Shown here piece by piece: positions 53,367 through 62,532 of a DNA stretch of 64,000 nt. This DNA comes from FW021-bin31 sp964478125 (GTDB taxonomy: Bacteria; Bacteroidota; Bacteroidia; Chitinophagales; Chitinophagaceae). The DNA is taken from positions 1 to 64,000 of the forward strand of contig CAYZGR010000004.1 in the NCBI GenBank assembly GCA_964478125.1, in the 5' to 3' direction. The notes beneath the pieces are model-generated. The model had not been told where the DNA came from. It saw only the letters and a program-made list of their open reading frames with translations, and made no database searches. A program made the position numbers and the translations under genes. The first letter of the stretch is position 1. The number at the start of each line of letters is the position of its first letter.

Positions 53367-54314
53367 ATGAAAATAGAAAAATTACCGGGAGGATTATATC
53401 CGGTTATGTTGACCCCCTTTCTTGATAATAACAAAGTGGATGTCGTTGGTTTAAAAACACTAACCCGCTACTATATGCAGTCGGGCGCCAATGGCTTATT
53501 CTCCAACTGCCTGTCCAGTGAAATGTTTCAATTGACGGATGAGGAGCGGTTACTGGTTGTGCAAACCGTAGTAGAAACTGCTTCGGGCAAAGTGCCTGTG
53601 GTAGCTGCCGGAACCTTCCACTCTTCTATAGAGAAGAATGCCGAGTTCATAAAGAGAGTTTATGACAAAGGCGTTGCCGCAGTCATTGTCATTAGCAACC
53701 AGATAGTGGATATGGATGAAAGTGATGATATCTTTAAAAAACGCATTACTTCCCTTATGAAGCTCACTGGCGATATCCCGTTGGGGATATATGAATGTCC
53801 TTATCCGTATAAAAGATTAATTTCGCCGGATATGATCCATTGGTTAAGCGAGACCGAACATTTTATTTACCATAAGGATACCAGTTGTGATCCGCTGGCA
53901 ATCAAAGAAAAGTTTAGCGTGATTAAAAATGAGCTATTCTCCTTTTTCAATGCAGACACCCCTACCGCTTTGGGGTCTCTCCGGGAAGGCATTGCCGGCC
54001 TTTCTCCTATTGGCGCCAACTTATATCCTGAGCTTTATTCTTCTTTAATAAATGGATTTAACGCACATAAAGCGGAAGAAGAACTGGAGTGGCTGAGTGC
54101 CAGATTAACGGTAATGGATACGGTGGTCGATCTGAGCTATCCATTTTCCGCCAAATATTTTCTACAGCAAAAAGGGTTGCCCGTAACGAATGTTTGTCGT
54201 ATAAATTATGATAAGGTGAGGCCAAGCGGGAGATTGAAACTACATGCATTAATGAAATTATATAAAGATACGGTAAACAGGTTAGAAATTAATAAGGCCT
54301 ATGCGCACAATTGA
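53367..54314 (+). CDS. dihydrodipicolinate synthase/N-acetylneuraminate lyase family protein
   Basis: 315 aa from the ATG at 53367, 10 bp after the preceding stop; an in-frame ATG at 53334 would overlap the upstream gene and is unlikely. The TIM barrel opens with LYPVMLTPFLDNNKVD. The Schiff-base lysine is in FIYHKDTSCD and the proton-relay tyrosine in IYECPYPYKR, so the class I aldolase centre is intact. The usual GxxGE of DapA reads GLFSNCLSSEMF, a departure from both DapA and NanA. It probably cleaves a 2-keto-3-deoxy sugar acid to pyruvate, with no nearby lysine genes. It overlaps the symporter gene by 14 bp. Confidence 0.85.
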   Translation: MKIEKLPGGLYPVMLTPFLDNNKVDVVGLKTLTRYYMQSGANGLFSNCLSSEMFQLTDEERLLVVQTVVETASGKVPVVAAGTFHSSIEKNAEFIKRVYDKGVAAVIVISNQIVDMDESDDIFKKRITSLMKLTGDIPLGIYECPYPYKRLISPDMIHWLSETEHFIYHKDTSCDPLAIKEKFSVIKNELFSFFNADTPTALGSLREGIAGLSPIGANLYPELYSSLINGFNAHKAEEELEWLSARLTVMDTVVDLSYPFSAKYFLQQKGLPVTNVCRINYDKVRPSGRLKLHALMKLYKDTVNRLEINKAYAHN

Positions 54315-55776
54315 TATTGTTGTCTTTTTCATCTATCTGATTGGAATTACTATTTTTGGCGGTTCTTTCTTCAAAAAGAATAAGTCGTCCTCTGCATTTA
54401 CATTAGGGAATAGCAGTATACCGGGATGGGTCATTGCGATGTCCATATTTGCTACTTTTGTGAGCAGTATTAGTTTTTTGGCATTGCCCGGGAATGCCTT
54501 TCTGACCAATTGGAATGCTTTTGTTTTTAGTCTTTCTATCCCGATCGCATTACTTTTTGCGGTAAAGTATTTTGTCCCTTTATATCGAAAAATAAACAGC
54601 CCGTCCGCCTATACTTTTCTGGAACATCGCTTTGGTCCATGGGCGCGCATATATGTTTCCGTTTGTTATTTACTTACACAATTGATGCGGGTGGGGACTA
54701 TTCTTTATCTTCTGGCTCTTGCTTTGCATGCGGTGGTGGGCTGGAACATTCCTCTGATCATTATTGTTACCGGGATAGCCGTGGCTCTTTATTCTTTATT
54801 AGGAGGTTTCCAGGCGGTAGTATGGACCGATGCTATACAGGGAATTATTTTGATAGCAGGAGCGCTGGTCAGCCTGATATATATATTATTTAATATGCCT
54901 GAGGGGCCGGGACAGTTATTTACCATTGCAGCCGAAAACCATAAATTCAGCTTAGGAAGTTTTAGCGGCAGCCTTTCCGAACCCACCTTTTGGGTAGTGC
55001 TGGTTTATGGCTTTTTTATTAACCTGCAGAACTATGGCATTGATCAGAACTATGTACAACGTTACATGGCTTCCAGAACAGAAAAAGAGGCCAAAAGATC
55101 GGCCTTCTGGGGAGGGATGATCTATGTACCTGTTTCTCTGATGTTTATTTTTATTGGGACGGCTCTTTTCTCTTTCTATCATTCGGGTGCAGCCACGCTG
55201 CCGGTCCAGTTACAACAAGCGGATATGAGCGACCGTATATTTCCTTATTTTATTGTTACCCAGCTGCCTGCCGGAATTACCGGTCTGTTGATTGCCTCCG
55301 TTTTTGCAGCGGGAATGAGTACGGTTTCCACCAGTTTTAACAGTTCTGCTACCGTCTTTCTGACGGACTATTACAAGCGGTTTAGCAAGGAGCCCGTTAC
55401 CGATAAAAAAGCGATGAAGGTTTTGTATCTGTCTTCCCTGATCATCAGTGTCATCGGCATATTGATCGCTATTGCCATGATCAATGTCAAAAGTGCCTTA
55501 GATGCCTGGTGGAAGCTGGCCTCTATTTTCAGTGGCGGGATGCTTGGATTATTTTTGCTTGCTGCATTTACCAGGATCACCAAATCCAGGGGCGCTTTGA
55601 TCGGGGTAATTGCAGGTGTGCTGGTGATCTTATGGCTTAGCCTATCTGCTTTGGCCGGGGGACGTCAGGTCTGGGCCGCTCATTTTCACAGCTTCCTTAC
55701 CATTGTCTTTGCGACAGTCACCATTTTTTTAGTCGGCTTTATCTTCTCCCTGGCGGGACAAAGAAAAAGCCAGTGA
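54301..55776 (+). CDS. sodium:solute symporter (SSS family)
   Basis: 491 aa, about 13 hydrophobic helices. Landmarks include FALGNSSIPGWVIAMS-like (TLGNSSIPGWVIAMSIFATF) at helix 1-2, YTFLEHRFGPWARIYVS, LYSLLGGFQAVVWTDAIQGI and GIDQNYVQRYMASRTEKEA, all standard for the sugar/sialic-acid branch of the SSS family. It brings a sugar or sugar acid into the cytoplasm with sodium. It starts inside the aldolase gene (14-bp overlap), so translation is coupled, implying that the transported compound is the aldolase substrate or its precursor. It is the last gene of the locus. Confidence 0.92.
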   Translation: MRTIDIVVFFIYLIGITIFGGSFFKKNKSSSAFTLGNSSIPGWVIAMSIFATFVSSISFLALPGNAFLTNWNAFVFSLSIPIALLFAVKYFVPLYRKINSPSAYTFLEHRFGPWARIYVSVCYLLTQLMRVGTILYLLALALHAVVGWNIPLIIIVTGIAVALYSLLGGFQAVVWTDAIQGIILIAGALVSLIYILFNMPEGPGQLFTIAAENHKFSLGSFSGSLSEPTFWVVLVYGFFINLQNYGIDQNYVQRYMASRTEKEAKRSAFWGGMIYVPVSLMFIFIGTALFSFYHSGAATLPVQLQQADMSDRIFPYFIVTQLPAGITGLLIASVFAAGMSTVSTSFNSSATVFLTDYYKRFSKEPVTDKKAMKVLYLSSLIISVIGILIAIAMINVKSALDAWWKLASIFSGGMLGLFLLAAFTRITKSRGALIGVIAGVLVILWLSLSALAGGRQVWAAHFHSFLTIVFATVTIFLVGFIFSLAGQRKSQ

Positions 55777-55797
55777 TGGTCTGGCATCACTGGCTTT
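55766..55797. terminator. bidirectional terminator
   Basis: AAAGCCAGTGATG / CATCACTGGCTTT, a 13-bp perfect stem with a 6-nt loop between two convergent genes. The A-run on one side and T-run on the other allow it to work in both directions. The symporter stop TGA (55774-55776) lies within the stem. Confidence 0.85.
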
Positions 55798-55821
55798 AAA
55801 TCCTTAAATAGGAGTAGGAGC

Positions 55822-56139
55822 CTATATATGTGCTTTTATTTTTTTCTCCAGCACAGATTTAGGCACTGCGCCTACTTGCTTATCCACTACTTCTCCTCCT
55901 TTTATAAAGAGAATAGCAGGGATGCTGGTAATTCCGTATTTCATGGAAACTTCGGGGTTTTGGTCTACATTGACCTTGCCTATATTGACTTTGCCGGCAT
56001 ATTCATTGGCCAGTTCTTCTACTACCGGGCCAATAGCACGACAGGGTCCGCACCATTCAGCCCAGAAGTCTACCATACTTAATTGGTCGGTATCCAATAC
56101 ATCTGTCTGGAAGTTCCCGTCTGTGAATTCTAAAGCCAT
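55822..56139 (-). CDS. trxA: thioredoxin
   Basis: 105 aa, the usual thioredoxin length. The active site is FWAEWCGPCRAIGP, the cis-proline region reads YGITSIPAILFIKGG, and NPEVSMKYG precedes it, so all functional positions are intact. It is a cytoplasmic disulfide reductase. It faces the end of the glycan locus across the hairpin terminator and marks the return to housekeeping genes. Confidence 0.96.
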   Translation of the reverse strand: MALEFTDGNFQTDVLDTDQLSMVDFWAEWCGPCRAIGPVVEELANEYAGKVNIGKVNVDQNPEVSMKYGITSIPAILFIKGGEVVDKQVGAVPKSVLEKKIKAHI

Positions 56140-56249
56140 TTTTTATCCTTTTTTTAATTATTAAATATTGTCTTTTTCTATGGTCTTGGTCTCGTTATTT
56201 ATTCGATCAAGAACCAAACCAGTTACAAAAGTACTGCAATTTTGTCAGC

Positions 56250-59200
56250 TCAATTATTGTTAATACTTATACGTATATTAAAATTCTTTTGTTCTTCCAA
56301 AAAATGGGCCAATGCTTCATTCATTTCCACTTTTCTGCTTATGCTTCGCAGGCTCACCTTCCAATCCGGCGTATCTCCCATAAGAGTTAAATGAAAATGG
56401 GTCGCCCCGGGATTCTGTGAAAGATTTTCGGTTAAGAAATGGACTTGTTCGGAAGTGAGGCTGGCAGCCGCCGTGGATATTTCTATTTCTCCGGTCATTT
56501 TAGATTTGGTTTCATCCAGAAGCTTTATTTTTTGTACTCTGAATTCTACTTCTTCCTGTCTGTATTGACGTGGTTGCACGATCCCTTTTACGTTTAAAAT
56601 AAGCCCCGGATTTAAATATTTTGAGAAACGGAGGTAATCTTCTCCAAAAAGCATCACTTCCCTGCTCCCGGAATAGTCCTGAAGGAGGAGCTTGCCATAC
56701 CTGTTTCCACTTTTGGATATCCGGTCCAGGGCCTCTGTGACAAATACGGCCACTCTGAAAACCCGCTCTTTTACAGGGTCTCCATTCTTGGCCAGTACAT
56801 CCATTTCTTCAATGTAATCGTTCACTTCCCGCAAGGGGGTAAACCGATAGTGTTTCAATTCGAACTTATAGTTGTCCAATGGATGCCCGCTCAGGTAAAT
56901 GCCCGCCACTTCCCGCTCTTTTTCCAGCCGGATCATTAAGGTCCATTCATCACAATCAGGTATTTTGGGGTAACTTACCTCAGGCATTTCCATATCTCCG
57001 AAAAGACTGCCTGCCATTTGAGACTGGCTTGCCTGATACTGATTCCCAAACCGGACCAGGCGTTCTATTCCGGTTTGCGTTTCACCCTCCGGCCGGAAAA
57101 AGTATTGTGCACGATGCAGTTCCTGAAAGCAGTCAAATGCGCCGGACATGGCCAGACATTCCATGGATTTTTTGTTCACTGCACGTAGATTGATCCGCTG
57201 CATCATATCAAAAATACTGCTATACGGGCCGTTTGCTTCCCGCTCGGACACGATATGGTCTACTGCGCTTTCTCCCACACCTTTTAAGCCGGCCAGGCCA
57301 AAACGGATTTCTCCTTTGGCGTTTACGGTAAAGTTATGCCCCGATTCATTTATATCCGGTCCCAATACCGGAATACCCATACGTTTGCTTTCTTCCATGT
57401 GGAAGGTAAGCTTATCAATGTTGTTCAGGTTGTTGGTCATCACGGCTGCCATATACGCTGCGGGGTAGTTTGCTTTCAAATAGGCCGTTTGGTAAGCTAC
57501 AAATGCGTAACAGGTAGAGTGAGATTTGTTAAAGGCGTAAGATGCAAAAGATTCCCAGTCGGTCCATATTTTTTCGCATACCTTTGGATCATGCCCGTTT
57601 TTGCTACAACCTTCAATAAATTTTGTCTTCATCTTGTCTAGTACGGCATGCTGTTTTTTACCCATGGCTTTTCGCAGGGTATCGGCTTCGCCTTTTGTGA
57701 AATTGGCCAGCTTTTGAGACAACAACATCACCTGTTCCTGATAAACCGTTATTCCATAGGTCTCCTTTAGGAATTCTTCCATTTCCGGCAGGTCGTAAGC
57801 GATAATTTCCCGCCCGTGCTTCCTGTTGATATAATTGGGTATGTATTTGATCGGCCCCGGACGGTATAGTGCATTCATGGCGATGAGATCCCCAAATTTA
57901 TCAGGTTTTAGCGCCCGCAGGTATTTCTGCATCCCTTTACTTTCAAATTGGAAAGTGCTGTTGGTTTCTCCATTTTGATACAGCTCGTAGGTCTTTTTGT
58001 CATCCAGAGGAATCTGGTCAAGGTCAATATCCTTATTATGATTGGCTTTGATCAGTTTTAAAGCATATTTTAAAATGGAGAGGTTTTTTAATCCCAGGAA
58101 GTCCATTTTTATCACACCCGCCGATTCGATCACGCCTCCATCATATTGCGTGATCAGCAGTTCCGAGTCTTTTGAGGTGGCTACCGGTAATAGATTGGTC
58201 AGGTCATCCGGCGCGATGATCACGCCGGCGGCATGAATCCCCGTATTTCTTACCGAGCCCTCCAGCTTGACCGCTTCTCTGAGCACTGCTCCTTCCTGGC
58301 TGTCTTCCTTATATATGGTACGAAGCTTTTTGACGAGTTCAATCTGGTCGGCAGTCAGCTTTTCCTTTTCGGCCAGGCTCTTTACCCCGTCCAGGGGCGC
58401 ATTGAAAACACGGGCCAGTTTAATCCCGGGCTTATCGGGAACCATTTTGGCCAGGAAATTAGATTGAGAGAGGGGCAAATCCATAACCCGGGCTACGTCC
58501 TTGATACTCATTTTTGCCGCCATGGTTCCATAAGTCACAATCTGCGCTACCTGATTGCGGCCGTATTTTTTCACCACATAATCAATTACTTTTTGTCTTC
58601 CCTCATCATCAAAATCCGTATCAATATCGGGCATGCTTTTGCGATCGGGATTCAGAAAACGCTCGAAAAGCAGGTCATATTTTATGGGATCAATGTTGGT
58701 AATTCCGATACAATAAGCCACGACAGAACCGGCTGCGGAACCCCGGCCGGGACCGACGAAAACATCTGTTTCCCTGGCAGCTTTTATGAAATCTCTTACG
58801 ATCAGAAAGTAACCGGCGAACCCCATATTCTCTATGGTACCCAGTTCAAAATTTAACCGTTCCTCGATCTCGGGCGTTATCTCCGCATAGCGTTCTTTAG
58901 CGCCTTCGAAACTCAGGTGGCGAAGGTATTGCATCTGATTTAAGAAGCCGTCGGGAATAGGGAAGTTGGGTAACATAATGTCCCGTTTTAAATCCAGCAG
59001 CTCTACTTTATCAATGATCTCGTTGGTATGATCCAGCGCTTCGGGCACATCATTGAAAAGGCCGGCCATTTCCTTTTGGGTCTTAAAATAAAACTCGTTA
59101 TTCGGGAACCCAAAGCGATATCCTTTTCCGCCCTCTTCATCTGTGGAGATAGGCGTGGTCTTTAAATCACCCGTGTTAATGCAGAGCAGAATATCGTGTG

Positions 59201-59888
59201 CATTGGCATCTTCCTGTTCCACGTAATGAGAATCATTGGTGGCAATCGTTTTTACCCGGTATTTTTCTGCAAATTTTAGAAGAACCTGATTGACTTTATC
59301 TTGTTCCTTGAGGTGATGCCTTTGCAGCTCAATGTAGTAATCTTCCCCGAAAATGTCCAACCACCATTTGAAGGCTTTTTCTGCTTCCTGTTCGCCCTTG
59401 TTTAATATGCATTGTGGTATTTCTGCACCTATACAACAGGTGGTGGCGATAAGTCCCTCGTTGTATTTTAAAATGAGCTCCTTGTCAATACGCGGGTATT
59501 TTCCGTAGAGCCCTTCAATAAAACCCAACGAGCAAAGTTTGGTCAGGTTTTTATACCCTTGAGCATTTTTGGCCAGCAGGACCTGATGGTAACGGCGATC
59601 TTTTTTATCTCTGGTGAACTGGTGAATATGCCGGTTCTCTACCACGTAAAATTCACAGCCTACGATGGGTTTGACCTTTAATCTTTTATCACTTTTATCA
59701 TCAGGGTTCAACTTATGTTTGTAGGCTTCCCCGACGAAATCAAAAACCCCGAACATGTTGCCATGGTCGGTGATCGCCAGCGCCTTCATATGGTCGTTTA
59801 TGGCTTTTTCATAGAGCTTCTTAACGTTGGCCGCTCCATCCAACAAAGAATATTGGGTATGGCAATGTAAATGTGAGAATTCGGGCAT
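56250..59888 (-). CDS. dnaE: DNA polymerase III alpha subunit
   Basis: 1212 aa, the length expected of Bacteroidota DnaE. The N-terminal PHP domain starts FSHLHCHTQYSLLDGAA. The polymerase palm motifs are GPGRGSAAGSVVAYCIGIT and the catalytic PDIDTDFDDEGR, and the fingers region has RPGPIKYIPNYINRKHG and FNKSHSTCYAFVAYQTAYLKANYP. The C-terminal part has the OB-fold segment (VFRVAVFVTEALDRISKSGNRYGKL...). It is the replicative polymerase core. No truncation is seen. Confidence 0.97.
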   Translation of the reverse strand: MPEFSHLHCHTQYSLLDGAANVKKLYEKAINDHMKALAITDHGNMFGVFDFVGEAYKHKLNPDDKSDKRLKVKPIVGCEFYVVENRHIHQFTRDKKDRRYHQVLLAKNAQGYKNLTKLCSLGFIEGLYGKYPRIDKELILKYNEGLIATTCCIGAEIPQCILNKGEQEAEKAFKWWLDIFGEDYYIELQRHHLKEQDKVNQVLLKFAEKYRVKTIATNDSHYVEQEDANAHDILLCINTGDLKTTPISTDEEGGKGYRFGFPNNEFYFKTQKEMAGLFNDVPEALDHTNEIIDKVELLDLKRDIMLPNFPIPDGFLNQMQYLRHLSFEGAKERYAEITPEIEERLNFELGTIENMGFAGYFLIVRDFIKAARETDVFVGPGRGSAAGSVVAYCIGITNIDPIKYDLLFERFLNPDRKSMPDIDTDFDDEGRQKVIDYVVKKYGRNQVAQIVTYGTMAAKMSIKDVARVMDLPLSQSNFLAKMVPDKPGIKLARVFNAPLDGVKSLAEKEKLTADQIELVKKLRTIYKEDSQEGAVLREAVKLEGSVRNTGIHAAGVIIAPDDLTNLLPVATSKDSELLITQYDGGVIESAGVIKMDFLGLKNLSILKYALKLIKANHNKDIDLDQIPLDDKKTYELYQNGETNSTFQFESKGMQKYLRALKPDKFGDLIAMNALYRPGPIKYIPNYINRKHGREIIAYDLPEMEEFLKETYGITVYQEQVMLLSQKLANFTKGEADTLRKAMGKKQHAVLDKMKTKFIEGCSKNGHDPKVCEKIWTDWESFASYAFNKSHSTCYAFVAYQTAYLKANYPAAYMAAVMTNNLNNIDKLTFHMEESKRMGIPVLGPDINESGHNFTVNAKGEIRFGLAGLKGVGESAVDHIVSEREANGPYSSIFDMMQRINLRAVNKKSMECLAMSGAFDCFQELHRAQYFFRPEGETQTGIERLVRFGNQYQASQSQMAGSLFGDMEMPEVSYPKIPDCDEWTLMIRLEKEREVAGIYLSGHPLDNYKFELKHYRFTPLREVNDYIEEMDVLAKNGDPVKERVFRVAVFVTEALDRISKSGNRYGKLLLQDYSGSREVMLFGEDYLRFSKYLNPGLILNVKGIVQPRQYRQEEVEFRVQKIKLLDETKSKMTGEIEISTAAASLTSEQVHFLTENLSQNPGATHFHLTLMGDTPDWKVSLRSISRKVEMNEALAHFLEEQKNFNIRISINNN

Positions 59889-60057
59889 GAGTTGATCTTT
59901 TATTCTAAGATTTACAAATTAAACAATTTAGCCGGTATCTTTTCTGATCTCCGTATAAAATTTTTCCACAAGTTATACGTTAATAATTTTAACAGAAGAT
60001 CGGTAGATCTTTGCTTTTCATATAATTATTTAATAATATTGCAAAAATCCTCATAAA

Positions 60058-60783
60058 ATGCCCACAAAGCCGAGCCTGATACTCTGTTTTGTTGTTTTAA
60101 CAATTCTATCTGCTTGTTCGTTTACGCGCCATTCTCAAGTGGCTCGTGAGCACCCCCCTCCTCCCTCCAATTCCGACCTGACTTTTATAAAAGGCATATC
60201 TATTGATCATGATAATATGCCTTCTGTTCAAACGGTGGAAGCTTATAAATCTGAAAGTCTTCCTTCTAAAAAGGCCCGGAAGTTCGCTTCCGCTCTTCAA
60301 AGAAAATTTTCGGACTTCCTTGAAGTAAATCCCGTGGATGTTATTCCCAATGCCGCCCTATGGACCTTTATAGACAACTGGTGGGGGACCCCCTACCGCT
60401 ATGGTGGTGAGTCAAGGAATGGAATTGATTGTTCGGCTTTTGTCCAAACTTTGTACAGCGCGGTTTTCAGTATTACCTCGCTCCCCCGGACGGCGCAGGA
60501 GCAGTATAATGATTCCAAAAAGATCCGGCATATAAAAAATCTGAAGCCGGGAGATCTGGTTTTCTTCAAAATCCACAGCCGGCGTATTTCTCATGTGGGA
60601 GTTTATTTGCAGAACAATAAATTTGTAAATGCTTCTCTATCTTCCGGAGTAACGATAAGCGACCTGACCGACAGGTATTGGAAACGTTATTTTGTTTGTG
60701 GAGGCGAACCCAAAGAAGCAATAAGCAATATGGCATTCACTTCTACTGAAGGAATAGAACAAAACGAGCCTATTAAGAATTAA
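60058..60783 (+). CDS. NlpC/P60-family cell-wall peptidase, lipoprotein
   Basis: 241 aa. Lipobox LTILSAC at the end of the signal. The C40 domain covers about residues 95-225 with the catalytic Cys in NGIDCSAFVQTLY, the His in RRISHVGVYL and the polar third residue in KFVNAS. These enzymes cut D-Glu/diaminopimelate-type bonds in peptidoglycan stem peptides. The linker between the lipobox and domain is long and charged. Its 3' end overlaps the phosphoglucomutase gene by 11 bp tail to tail. Confidence 0.9.
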   Translation: MPTKPSLILCFVVLTILSACSFTRHSQVAREHPPPPSNSDLTFIKGISIDHDNMPSVQTVEAYKSESLPSKKARKFASALQRKFSDFLEVNPVDVIPNAALWTFIDNWWGTPYRYGGESRNGIDCSAFVQTLYSAVFSITSLPRTAQEQYNDSKKIRHIKNLKPGDLVFFKIHSRRISHVGVYLQNNKFVNASLSSGVTISDLTDRYWKRYFVCGGEPKEAISNMAFTSTEGIEQNEPIKN

Positions 60784-62500
60784 GATCCAGATCTGCTATA
60801 ATTGCATCGATCTTTTTGGCCAGATCCTTCTGTTTTTTATCAAAATCCTCCCCTTTTTCCAGAGGAGTATTCACACTAAAATAAAACTTGATCTTGGGTT
60901 CCGTGCCGGAAGGGCGTGCCGATATCTTACTGCCATCCGAAAGGAAGAATTGCAAAACATTGGATTTGGGTAAAGTCACCGGTTGGGTTATTCCTGTGAG
61001 CACGTTTTTTTCTTCCTGTAGCTGGTAATCAATGATCCTGACCACGTCCATCCCATTTACGGCTTTGGGCGGATTGTTGCGGAATCGATCCATTATCGCT
61101 GCAATCTCTTCAGTGCCGGTGCGGCCTTTTCTGGTAATAGACAAGAGTCTCTCCTGGTATAAACCGTATTTCAGGTAGATTCTGATGAGCTCATCAAATA
61201 AAGTATGGCCGTTTTCCTTAGCTACCGCAGCCATTTCACAAATCAGTGCTACGGCAGAAATGGCATCCTTATCCCTGGTTTGATCCCCGATCATATAACC
61301 GTAAGATTCTTCTCCTCCGCAAATGAATTTCATTTTTCCTTCATTTTCCCTTATCTTTTCTGCTATCCACTTAAAACCTGTGAGTACGTTCATGCATACA
61401 ATACCCTGGGAAGCTGCAAATTGGTCAATCAGATCGGTGGTTACAATGGTTTTACAGATGAAATCGTTCGGGCCGTTTAAATGGCGCGCATTACGTGAAC
61501 TAATTAAATAGTTAAATAACAATACGCCGGTTTGATTGCCGTTCAATAATACCCAATTCCCATGATTATTTTTCACTCCCACGGCCACACGGTCTGCATC
61601 GGGATCAGTGCCTAACAACAGGTCGGCTTGCATTTCTTTTGCTTGTTGCAGTCCCAGGCTCATGGCTTCGGGCTCTTCCGGATTGGGATAAACGACGGTA
61701 GGGAAATTTCCATCGGGAGTGGCCTGTTTTTCAACTATATTAAGATTGTCAAATCCGAAACGTTTGAGAACCTCGGGCACTAAGAGGATTCCGGTGCCAT
61801 GGATGGGCGTGTACACGATTTTTAGGTCATGCTGCTTTTTTATAATATCCTGATTTAAAGAAAGGCCAAACAAGGCCTGGATATAAGCTTCGTCTGCGTC
61901 TTTACCTATGATCGTGATGTTTTCCTTATGGCCTTCCCATTGCACCTCTTCAATACTTTTTATTTGCTGTACTTCAGCAATTACATTTTTATCATGAGGA
62001 GGCACCAATTGACCGCCATCTTCCCAATAAGCTTTGTAGCCGTTATATTCCTTGGGGTTATGAGATGCCGTACATATTACTCCCCCTTGAGCCTTTAGTC
62101 TTCGGATGGTGAAAGACAGCTCAGGCGTGGGGCGCATGGCTTCAAACAGATGAACCTTAATCCCATTGGCAGCCATGACGCCGGCAGTAATTTCGGCAAA
62201 CATGCGGCTGTTGTTTCGGCTGTCGTGTCCGATCACTACGCTTGCATTTTCATCAAAGCTTTTATTTAGGTAATTGGCAAAACCCTGGGTAGCCATTCCG
62301 ATTGTATATTTATTGATGCGGTTGGTTCCCGCACCCATTATTCCACGCAGGCCCCCTGTGCCGAACTCCAGATCTTTATAAAAAGCATCCGCCAGCTGTT
62401 CGGGATTTTCTTTTTGCAGCTCGCGGATTTCCTGTTTTGTTTCTTCATCATAAGGGCCTTTCAGCCATTCTTCTGCTTTTTCTTTCCAGTTTTTTGCCAT
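60773..62500 (-). CDS. phospho-sugar mutase (phosphoglucomutase/phosphomannomutase)
   Basis: 575 aa, four-domain alpha-D-phosphohexomutase. The phosphoserine loop is ICTASHNPKEYNGYK, the metal loop LLGTDPDADRVA, the sugar-binding loop FICGGEESYGY and the phosphate-binding loop SARPSGTEPKIKFY. It interconverts glucose-1-phosphate and glucose-6-phosphate, and perhaps mannose phosphates. The length matches the Bacteroidota/Firmicutes PgcA-like type. It overlaps the NlpC/P60 gene end by 11 bp on the opposite strand. Confidence 0.94.
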   Translation of the reverse strand: MAKNWKEKAEEWLKGPYDEETKQEIRELQKENPEQLADAFYKDLEFGTGGLRGIMGAGTNRINKYTIGMATQGFANYLNKSFDENASVVIGHDSRNNSRMFAEITAGVMAANGIKVHLFEAMRPTPELSFTIRRLKAQGGVICTASHNPKEYNGYKAYWEDGGQLVPPHDKNVIAEVQQIKSIEEVQWEGHKENITIIGKDADEAYIQALFGLSLNQDIIKKQHDLKIVYTPIHGTGILLVPEVLKRFGFDNLNIVEKQATPDGNFPTVVYPNPEEPEAMSLGLQQAKEMQADLLLGTDPDADRVAVGVKNNHGNWVLLNGNQTGVLLFNYLISSRNARHLNGPNDFICKTIVTTDLIDQFAASQGIVCMNVLTGFKWIAEKIRENEGKMKFICGGEESYGYMIGDQTRDKDAISAVALICEMAAVAKENGHTLFDELIRIYLKYGLYQERLLSITRKGRTGTEEIAAIMDRFRNNPPKAVNGMDVVRIIDYQLQEEKNVLTGITQPVTLPKSNVLQFFLSDGSKISARPSGTEPKIKFYFSVNTPLEKGEDFDKKQKDLAKKIDAIIADLDLNS

Positions 62501-62532
62501 TATCCTGTCTTTTTTGTAAAATTAACATAAAA

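Noticed and set aside
53697..53710. AACCAGATAGTGGA inside the DapA-like gene, 11 of 14 matches to the operator
   Set aside because: It lies in coding sequence and has no -7 box 21-23 nt downstream, so it is taken as chance.
62437..62532. N-terminal extension of pxpA resembling a signal peptide
   Set aside because: It is antisense to the start of the phosphoglucomutase gene, and PxpA is a cytoplasmic protein that starts at ITIDINCDLGEG.
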